9,735 nucleotides of DNA from Thermoplasmatota archaeon. GTDB taxonomy: Archaea; Thermoplasmatota; E2; DHVEG-1. The translations under genes were made by a program, and so were the position numbers. Within the stretch, counting starts at the first letter, position 1, and the number at the start of each line of letters is the position of its first letter. Location of the stretch: the NCBI GenBank assembly GCA_018824925.1, contig JAHJFH010000312.1:1-9735 (forward strand), given 5' to 3'. The notes below the pieces were generated by a model. The model was not told the origin of the DNA, did no database searches, and was given only the letters and a program-made list of their open reading frames with translations. Below are positions 4,676-9,735 of this stretch, one piece after another.

Positions 4676-5313
4676 ATGATATGAAGAAATTACGAATCAT
4701 CCAGGTTTTTGCCATCATACTTATTGCGGGTGATTTAGTGGGTATGTGGGCTGTTACTGATGTGTATACTGAGGTACAGGACCGTATTGTAAAGATATTA
4801 TGTTTAAGTTGTATTAAACTTGAACCTAAGACAACACAGGAATTTACTTTTGTAACGGCAAATGGTGCCGTGCATCCACCTTTTATGTTAGAGAACCTTA
4901 CCCATGGTTTGGTGTTTCTGCATTATAGCGAGGATGTCTGTCATGCCTGTGACGTCATGTTACCAGTTATTAATGAGTTCTTTGGAGTTTCGTTTGAAAA
5001 GATTGATTCCTATTCTGCGACAATATCTTTTATGAATAGTACGGTTACGATTATCTATATTAATATTGATCATCGTGAGAAATATCTTAATGATGCTTTT
5101 GATGTGTATGATAAGGATGATATAGGGGGGCTTCCTATGTTTACGGTAATTACTCTGGGGTATGATCGAGGAATTATTCGGCCGTATTATACGAGTTTGT
5201 ATGGTACCTTAAATCTTGATACCGATGCAGAGCGTATGGCGCTTTTTCATTCGGTGTTTGTTGATGCTATAGATTTGTATACTGAGAATGTGGATGGGTA
5301 TTCGTATCCCTAA
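4672..5313 (+). CDS. Membrane-anchored thioredoxin-like protein with two CxxC motifs
   Basis: This 213-residue protein (GTG start overlapping the upstream stop; 210 residues if the ATG at 4681 is used) has one N-terminal membrane segment (about 9-28) followed by an extracytoplasmic domain. The domain has L-V-F-L-H-Y-S-E-D-V-C-H-A-C with Cys90-Cys93 where the thioredoxin active site falls, a following helix M-L-P-V-I-N-E-F-F, a beta strand T-I-I-Y-I-N-I-D and G-G-L-P-M-F (Pro155) as the cis-proline loop. A second motif, L-C-L-S-C (Cys44-Cys47), lies between the membrane segment and the fold, where it could exchange disulfides with the active site or bind metal. I do not recognise a named family. 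As last gene of the operon it is probably a thiol carrier next to the polyferredoxin, moving electrons to the lipoprotein or PGF-CTERM protein, or the reverse. A hairpin begins at its stop codon. Confidence 0.82.
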   Translation: MNDMKKLRIIQVFAIILIAGDLVGMWAVTDVYTEVQDRIVKILCLSCIKLEPKTTQEFTFVTANGAVHPPFMLENLTHGLVFLHYSEDVCHACDVMLPVINEFFGVSFEKIDSYSATISFMNSTVTIIYINIDHREKYLNDAFDVYDKDDIGGLPMFTVITLGYDRGIIRPYYTSLYGTLNLDTDAERMALFHSVFVDAIDLYTENVDGYSYP

Positions 5314-5330
5314 AAATATTCAGATATTTT
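5313..5330 (+). terminator. Hairpin at the end of the redox operon
   Basis: AAAATAT (5313-5319) and ATATTTT (5324-5330) form a perfect 7-bp stem with a 4-nt TCAG loop, starting at the last base of the operon's final stop codon and ending in TTTT. An AT-only stem is weak, but place and T-run fit an intrinsic 3' end. Confidence 0.4.
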
Positions 5331-5356
5331 GTATGATTTAATGAAGAAAAAAATGG

Positions 5357-5385
5357 GTGGAAAAAATAGTGGTTGGTTTTTCCAC
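5357..5385. terminator. Bidirectional hairpin between convergent genes
   Basis: GTGGAAAAA (5357-5365) and TTTTTCCAC (5377-5385) form a perfect 9-bp stem with an 11-nt loop. It lies between the operon's end and the stop of the small gene on the other strand (5388). Each strand carries a five-T run in its 3' arm, so it could end transcription in both directions. Location and symmetry support this; function is inferred. Confidence 0.5.
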
Positions 5386-5387
5386 GG

Positions 5388-5552
5388 TTAAATTTCGTTA
5401 TTCTTTATTTTTGTTTTTAGAATATCGAATTGTTCTCTGGTTAATGTACAGACATTGTCTTTTTCGCCGATGATGACTTGATGATCTTGGATATCAACGA
5501 CTGGGCATTTGGGTGGTACACAGGTACCATCGTTACATAAAACTATTTTCAT
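5388..5552 (-). CDS. Small cysteine-containing protein, 54 residues, function unknown
   Basis: The - strand frame runs from an ATG at 5550-5552 to TAA at 5388-5390 and encodes 54 residues. It opens M-K-I-V-L-C-N-D-G-T-C-V-P-P-K-C-P and has cysteines at 6, 11, 16 and 35. The middle reads V-V-D-I-Q-D-H-Q-V-I-I-G-E, then C-T-L-T-R-E-Q-F-D-I-L, and the end is a short basic helix. The shape, a cysteine-bearing beta strand, an acidic strand, then L-T-R-E and a helix, resembles small uncharacterised archaeal proteins I have seen, but I know no function. It has a Shine-Dalgarno (GAGGG, 7 nt upstream) and a clear BRE/TATA at 5598-5612. Four cysteines could bind a metal or form disulfides. It is convergent to the redox operon and downstream of the PaaK-like gene, but probably has its own promoter. 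Confidence 0.78.
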   Translation of the reverse strand: MKIVLCNDGTCVPPKCPVVDIQDHQVIIGEKDNVCTLTREQFDILKTKIKNNEI

Positions 5553-5559
5553 TATAGGT

Positions 5560-5564
5560 CCCTC
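5560..5564 (-). promoter_or_regulatory. Shine-Dalgarno of the 54-residue gene
   Basis: On the - strand this reads GAGGG, 7 nt before the ATG at 5552. It supports the reality of a gene too short for many gene finders. Confidence 0.45.
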
Positions 5565-5597
5565 ATATTACAGTTGTTATTATATTAATAGTCTGAA

Positions 5598-5612
5598 TTT
5601 TAAATAGGTTTC
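5598..5612 (-). promoter_or_regulatory. BRE/TATA promoter of the 54-residue gene
   Basis: On the - strand this reads GAAAC followed by CTATTTAAAA, a good BRE plus TATA arrangement. Initiation about 25 nt downstream (near 5577) gives a leader of about 25 nt that holds the Shine-Dalgarno at 5560-5564. It lies in the spacer after the PaaK-like stop, so the small gene need not depend on readthrough. Confidence 0.5.
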
Positions 5613-5634
5613 GGTTGACAAATGATACATATAT

Positions 5635-7017
5635 TCATACGTAGCCCGTAATAATATAGTCAGTTGGGTTAACATGTGTTACAATACGGCGTTCATGATC
5701 TTTTAAAGTGTCAACCTCAACGACAGATATCGTAACCGCTGGTCCAAGTTTTTCTTGAAACCCTTCAAGCAGCACTTTTTTAATCATGGCAACCGATGGT
5801 CCTATGTCATCCTGGGAATGATCAATAACAATTTGTATTTGCAGGGTATGTTCATCGTGTTGGACTAAACGGGTGTCCGTAAGCTTGGTGGTTTTTAATT
5901 CATATAATACCCTAGAGTAAATACCCGCGACCGTGGCTGGTAGCAATACTCGTCCTTCGGGAAGTAGTAATGAAAGATCATCTCTACCATAGATTCGTTT
6001 GATCATGACTCCAGGCATACCACAGGTACAGGGTTGTGGGTCTAGAGCAACTATATCATTAATTGCGGTATAGCGTAAGATCGGGGTACCACGCCCAAAG
6101 AGTTTTGTAACGATCAAATGACCTGGTGATCCTATGGGGGCTGGTTTTCCCTGGGTCTCAACCTCAACATGGATGAGATCAGAGAGTACATGATATCCTC
6201 CTTTGTGACATTCATAGGCGATTGGTCCAGTCTCTGTGGTTCCATACGCCTCAAAAACCGGGCATCCAAACGATTTTTCGATAAAGTTTTTCAACTGCGG
6301 ATCTAACACAGCTCCTGTTGAGGCAATAACCTGAGGATGCACCTGTTCCCCCTTCCCTTGTTCTTTCAGTAATGCAAGATGTCCGAGCATCCCTACATAG
6401 CCACCAATAAAATCTGGTTTAAAAACATTTAATTCGTCCATTACAACCGTGGGTTGTGCATTGGTATCAAGCCATTGAATATTCTTAAATAAAAACCCGA
6501 GTTTAAACCGTGGTTCCAATCCACGCCTGATATACCCACTTTCAGCTGTATGGGGTGCAAAATCACCAATAATAGAAATACGATTTCGCCGCCATGACAA
6601 CCCATACTCACGAAGAGTTCGAAGATATCCAAACAACCCCATCACGATATCAAATTGATCCACAAAAATGGCTAATGATTTTCCGGTTGTTCCAGAGGTT
6701 GCTACCTCCACAAGATGTCTCCGGGAAATCCTTGGGGGTACTAACCCATCTGGATACGCGTTTTTTAACTCATGCTTGCCAATATAAGGTAATTTATTAA
6801 TATCCTCAATACTCTGAACGGTATCTACAGAAATACCCGCGTCAGTATACAACTTTTGATACACCGGAACAGTTAATGTAAACTGTAGCTGTTTACGGAT
6901 CTGTTTATTTTGAAAGTGCTGTAGATCCTGCGCTGAAAATCGTTTCAAACGATCTATATCAAATAGATATGCTTTGAGAATTCGAAGGAGAAACCAGGGA
7001 TTCAAATAGGGGTTCAT
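5635..7017 (-). CDS. PaaK/CapK-like adenylate-forming enzyme (phenylacetate-CoA ligase family)
   Basis: This 460-residue member of the ANL superfamily has the usual PaaK-like architecture. Visible are the phosphate-binding loop T-S-G-T-T-G-K (107-113), A-Y-G-T-T-E-T-G (257-264), R-Y-T-A-I-N-D with the likely ribose-binding Asp321, the C-T-C-G pair (Cys330, Cys332) and Y-G-R-D-D before the C-terminal domain. Such enzymes activate a carboxylate as an acyl-AMP and usually transfer it to CoA or another acceptor; the substrate is not readable. In the C-terminal domain, where the catalytic lysine is expected in a G-K-x-x-R-V context, I read D-H-E-R-R-I, so the lysine looks replaced. I prefer the ATG at 7017 because archaeal relatives open M-N-P-x-x-N-P-x-F-L-L and a TATA-like box sits about 38 nt upstream. 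The ATG at 7071 (478 residues) is possible. It is divergent from the radical SAM gene. Confidence 0.88.
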   Translation of the reverse strand: MNPYLNPWFLLRILKAYLFDIDRLKRFSAQDLQHFQNKQIRKQLQFTLTVPVYQKLYTDAGISVDTVQSIEDINKLPYIGKHELKNAYPDGLVPPRISRRHLVEVATSGTTGKSLAIFVDQFDIVMGLFGYLRTLREYGLSWRRNRISIIGDFAPHTAESGYIRRGLEPRFKLGFLFKNIQWLDTNAQPTVVMDELNVFKPDFIGGYVGMLGHLALLKEQGKGEQVHPQVIASTGAVLDPQLKNFIEKSFGCPVFEAYGTTETGPIAYECHKGGYHVLSDLIHVEVETQGKPAPIGSPGHLIVTKLFGRGTPILRYTAINDIVALDPQPCTCGMPGVMIKRIYGRDDLSLLLPEGRVLLPATVAGIYSRVLYELKTTKLTDTRLVQHDEHTLQIQIVIDHSQDDIGPSVAMIKKVLLEGFQEKLGPAVTISVVEVDTLKDHERRIVTHVNPTDYIITGYV

Positions 7018-7050
7018 AGCATCAAAAACAGGCAATGAAACATGATAATT

Positions 7051-7060
7051 ACTTAAATAC
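7051..7060. promoter_or_regulatory. Near-palindromic TATA-like element between PaaK-like and radical SAM genes
   Basis: ACTTAAATAC contains CTTAAATA on the + strand and TATTTAAG on the - strand. It is centred about 33 nt before the radical SAM ATG (7088), which has no Shine-Dalgarno, and about 38 nt before the PaaK-like ATG at 7017. One element could drive short-leader transcripts both ways and coordinate the two genes (inference). Confidence 0.38.
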
Positions 7061-7087
7061 CTGACCACCATTAAACACCCACGCTCT

Positions 7088-8392
7088 ATGAAGATATTGA
7101 TAATTGAAAACGTCTGGATGGGACGGCACCGCTACGGATTCTTCGATAAAACCCTTCTCACCGCGTTTTCTATTCTCCCCACCATGTCTGCGCGACAACT
7201 AGCAGCAATCACCCCTTCTGAGCATCAGGTCACCCTTGTTAATGAACGGTATACCCCAATACCCTATACCCAAGGTTTTGATCTGGTGAACATTAATTTC
7301 ACCACCTCCACCACCCCACATGCCTATCAAATAGCTAATCGATTTAGAACACAAGGTACTCCTGTGGTATTGAGTGGGATGCATGCCTCAGCACTCCCTG
7401 AAGAAGCAGTACAGCATGCGAATGCGATACTCCTTGGACGCGGGGAACTTGGTTGGTTACACCTTCTTCATGATTTTCAAAAAGGACAGATGCAACAACG
7501 CTATGAGCCCATACCGTATACCCATGAAACTCATCTTCCACCAACAAATGTCAAGCTTCCAGGGTTTGTGATGACGGGAGCTGTTGAGGCTACTCGTGGT
7601 TGTCCATATGCCTGTCAATTCTGTCCTGAAGTCCATATACCTGGCGGTTCATGCTATTATAAACGACCGGTAGCTGATGTTATTGAAGAAATAAAACACT
7701 TACCACAAAAAACGTTTCAATTTTATGATTCCTCACTTACAATTGATGTTCGATATACCAAGGAATTGTTTTCCCAGATGAAGGGGTTAGGGAAACGATT
7801 CTTCTGTAACGGGAATGTCGATACCCTAGCACAGGATGAGGAACTCGTTGCTCTCTCAAAAGAAGCAGGATGTCTCGCATGGCTTATCGGGTTTGAATCC
7901 GTGTCACAACCGACCCTTGATGCTATCGGAAAACGGACCAATATGGTTGAGAATTATCAAAAGGTGGTCACGCTTATCCATCGGTATCATATGCTGGTTA
8001 TTGGCTGTTTTATATTTGGGTTTGATACTGATACACCCCAGGTTTTTCGCGAAACCCTTCATATGATTAATACGTTGGGAATTGATGTTGCTGATTTCTG
8101 TGCACTCACACCCTTTCCCGGAACCCCTATTTTCCAACAATTACAAAAAGAAAAGAGGTTATTGACAACGAATTGGGAACAATATAATCTGAAAACCGTG
8201 GTATACAAACCATTTCATATGTCCCCAGAGGAGCTTGAACAGGGTTTACGGTTCTTGTATCAAGAGTTTTATAACCCATTATTCGCAGTGAAACGTATCA
8301 GTAAAACCCTGCGTTTTGGATTGATTCCTTTTGGGGTGATGAAGGCACGTACTCTGGTTGCCATGATGAATAGTCAAAAACTATCAAAATAA
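7088..8392 (+). CDS. B12-binding-domain radical SAM enzyme
   Basis: This 434-residue protein joins an N-terminal Rossmann-like cobalamin-binding domain (about 1-150; opening M-K-I-L-I-I-E-N-V-W, later V-V-L-S-G-M-H-A-S and L-L-G-R-G-E) to a radical SAM domain with the 4Fe-4S motif C-P-Y-A-C-Q-F-C (Cys172, 176, 179) preceded by A-T-R-G. Typical later signatures are F-Y-D-S-S-L-T, W-L-I-G-F-E-S-V-S-Q-P-T-L, F-I-F-G-F-D-T-D-T and L-T-P-F-P-G-T-P. The layout is that of class B radical SAM enzymes such as the hopanoid proteins HpnP and HpnJ, which methylate or rearrange unreactive carbons. The B12 domain has no obvious DxHxxG motif, consistent with base-off binding in this class. Substrate unknown; the divergent adenylating enzyme hints at a shared pathway. 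Its stop is 7 nt from the stop of the convergent surface protein. Confidence 0.9.
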   Translation: MKILIIENVWMGRHRYGFFDKTLLTAFSILPTMSARQLAAITPSEHQVTLVNERYTPIPYTQGFDLVNINFTTSTTPHAYQIANRFRTQGTPVVLSGMHASALPEEAVQHANAILLGRGELGWLHLLHDFQKGQMQQRYEPIPYTHETHLPPTNVKLPGFVMTGAVEATRGCPYACQFCPEVHIPGGSCYYKRPVADVIEEIKHLPQKTFQFYDSSLTIDVRYTKELFSQMKGLGKRFFCNGNVDTLAQDEELVALSKEAGCLAWLIGFESVSQPTLDAIGKRTNMVENYQKVVTLIHRYHMLVIGCFIFGFDTDTPQVFRETLHMINTLGIDVADFCALTPFPGTPIFQQLQKEKRLLTTNWEQYNLKTVVYKPFHMSPEELEQGLRFLYQEFYNPLFAVKRISKTLRFGLIPFGVMKARTLVAMMNSQKLSK

Positions 8393-8399
8393 ATAATCA

Positions 8400-9735
8400 T
8401 TATCGAGGGAATACGCGGAAGGCAATAAATTCTATGAATGCTAAGGAGGTTTTCCCCTGATTATCATAGGCGATGACTTGCATCGTGGTCTTTCGTGGGA
8501 TTATTGCAGGTGTTCGAAGGAGTTGTGTCTCGGGGGTGTATTCATAGGGTGCTTCCGTATCATTATACACGAGTTCATTATCAACAAAGAACTCTACTTT
8601 TGTGATAGCTGAATCATCTTCGGCGATAGCAACAAATGTCATAGGCCCTAGTACAAAGGTGTTTCGTAAACTCCCAAAATTGTTGTAATAAAAATTAAGG
8701 ATTAATCTTCCGCGGAGATACATCTTTCCCTGGAGGGGTTTATTGATTCCTACAGCAGGTGGAAGATTACCGCCCTCAACGACTTCTGCTGCTGCACTGG
8801 CATCTGCGTAATGAGCATCAAATGGATTTTGATCTGGTGGTCGGGCATATCCCTGATGGGTATCCTCTTCAAATACTACGGCGATGAGACGCAGGTTTTC
8901 TGGGTCTAAATCACCAACAGCGAAGCTATCAGAGAAGTTGATAGCATCTTGAGCAGGTATTTCAATATCTGTGTTGAAACGATATGCTAAAAACGCGTTT
9001 TTATATTTTGATCCATTGTAGTCATTCCAACGGGAAATTTTTTCCACGAGATATACTCGTAGATTACCCGTATAGATACTGGTATCAAAATTAGTTATCA
9101 CGAGTTCTGTTTTAATGGTTTCAGTGTCATTACGATACTCTGAGCTGATGTTAATAAGAATCTGTGCAGCATCTCGTGCTTCGGCATCACGGATGGCTTT
9201 TTTAATATCGGACAATGGTGTGTCTTTTCCTACAAAAACTTTGAAACCGCCATCGATGAAAAGCGTGGGGTTCCCATAGAGATTATACTCAGTTACTCGT
9301 TCATCTGCTATAGAGTTGACATCGCTTACAAGATTCACATAATGAAATTGATAGTCTTCCGATTCAGACAGTGCTTCGATTTTATCGGCCATATAGGGAC
9401 AGAATTTACAGTCCGTGGTTGAGCTTTCCTCGATAAAAACCGTATGAATGATTTCATCACCATTGGGCTCTTCCTCATAGGTTGCGGTGATGGTATAAAA
9501 CGTGCTACCATTGATTGATGGTTTCCCGACAGGTCCATTTCCTGCTGCATCATCAATGACAACATAATATTCCCAGGTTTGATTGATCCCCGGTGTGGTT
9601 TCTAGATCAAAATTGGTGGTTAAAATATCTACAGAAGTCCAGGTAGTAATTCCTTGTTTCCGATAATATAATGTAGCGTCTGTGACTCCAATGTTATCAT
9701 CAAAATTGACGACAATAGTCGCAAAATCACCTGCG
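8400..9735 (-). CDS. Extracytoplasmic multidomain protein with embedded thioredoxin-like (CKFC) domain, 5' end beyond the window
   Basis: The - strand frame stays open from the right edge (first full codon at 9734) to the TAA at 8400-8402, giving 444 residues with no start needed in the window; an ATG at 9392 falls inside the redox motif and is not the start. In order: an FN3/Ig-like repeat (about 1-85) ending Y-Y-V-V-I-D-D-A-A-G-N; a thioredoxin-like domain with D-C-K-F-C-P-Y-M (Cys109, Cys112) and Y-G-N-P-T-L-F-I-D-G-G (Pro156); a beta-rich region of about 110 residues with L-R-V-Y-L-V-E and N-A-F-L-A-Y; and an Ig-like C-terminal domain (about 310-440) with I-T-K-V-E-F-F-V-D-N and V-I-A-Y-D-N-Q-G-K. 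The thioredoxin plus beta-region pair resembles Omp28-like exported proteins. It should be secreted and perhaps surface-bound, but signal and anchor are not visible. Length unknown. Confidence 0.83.
   Translation of the reverse strand, partial: AGDFATIVVNFDDNIGVTDATLYYRKQGITTWTSVDILTTNFDLETTPGINQTWEYYVVIDDAAGNGPVGKPSINGSTFYTITATYEEEPNGDEIIHTVFIEESSTTDCKFCPYMADKIEALSESEDYQFHYVNLVSDVNSIADERVTEYNLYGNPTLFIDGGFKVFVGKDTPLSDIKKAIRDAEARDAAQILINISSEYRNDTETIKTELVITNFDTSIYTGNLRVYLVEKISRWNDYNGSKYKNAFLAYRFNTDIEIPAQDAINFSDSFAVGDLDPENLRLIAVVFEEDTHQGYARPPDQNPFDAHYADASAAAEVVEGGNLPPAVGINKPLQGKMYLRGRLILNFYYNNFGSLRNTFVLGPMTFVAIAEDDSAITKVEFFVDNELVYNDTEAPYEYTPETQLLRTPAIIPRKTTMQVIAYDNQGKTSLAFIEFIAFRVFPR

Noticed and set aside
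4371..4679. 102-codon + strand frame within the polyferredoxin gene
   Set aside because: It is an out-of-frame reading of the ferredoxin domain. Its apparent cysteines come from the cysteine codons and TGT-rich bases of the real gene.
9335..9565. 76-codon - strand frame overlapping the surface protein
   Set aside because: The other - strand frame carries the thioredoxin motif and Ig-like signatures and is open to the window edge, so this one is a shadow.
1..9735. CRISPR array, tRNA, rRNA, insertion sequence or phage genes
   Set aside because: I found no spaced direct repeats, no tRNA-like cloverleaf, no transposase or integrase motif and no terminal repeats. This is by eye only.

Overview
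The window looks like chromosomal DNA from an AT-leaning archaeon, probably a euryarchaeote, and perhaps an uncultured Thermoplasmata-type lineage (the lineage is a guess). Evidence for Archaea: one gene ends in a tripartite PGF-CTERM sorting signal (archaeosortase substrate); several starts sit about 30 nt behind TATA-like boxes with no Shine-Dalgarno, as in leaderless transcripts; the left edge holds the tail of an archaeal-type FAD synthase-like cytidylyltransferase; one protein is an archaeal winged-helix regulator. There are no tRNAs, rRNAs, CRISPR arrays, transposases or phage genes.

Layout. 1-126: tail of a nucleotidyltransferase (+). 127-260: convergent spacer with inverted repeats. 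261-1517: HD-domain phosphohydrolase (-). 1647-1928: small glutaredoxin-like protein (+), divergent from the HD gene; its stop overlaps the stop of a winged-helix regulator (-, 1925-2284). The regulator diverges from a five-gene + strand operon (2378-5313): cytoplasmic thioredoxin, TlpA-like lipoprotein, PGF-CTERM surface protein, NapH-like membrane polyferredoxin and a membrane-anchored thioredoxin-like protein. The genes are spaced by 8 and 17 nt, and the last two junctions overlap by 4 nt. Then come two hairpins, a 54-residue four-cysteine protein (-, 5388-5552), a PaaK-like adenylate-forming enzyme (-, 5635-7017), a divergent B12-binding radical SAM enzyme (+, 7088-8392) and, convergent to it, a large extracytoplasmic protein with a thioredoxin-like domain between Ig-like domains (-, 8400 to beyond the right edge).

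The theme is thiol and iron-sulfur redox chemistry across the membrane. Five proteins have thioredoxin-fold signatures (CxxC plus a likely cis-proline), three of them predicted outside the cytoplasm, next to a polyferredoxin of the NapH/NosR/CcoG type. No CcdA/DsbD-type transporter is visible. My main hypothesis is that the operon moves reducing equivalents through the polyferredoxin to exported thioredoxins, and that the PGF-CTERM protein, which has a CxxxxC pair, is a client or partner. This is inference from gene order. Its control region is unusually clear: a perfect 7-7-7 inverted repeat (TTGTGCA-N7-TGCACAA) centred between two divergent TATA boxes, probably the regulator's operator.

The PaaK-like and radical SAM genes share a short divergent promoter region and may act together, but their substrates cannot be read from the sequence.
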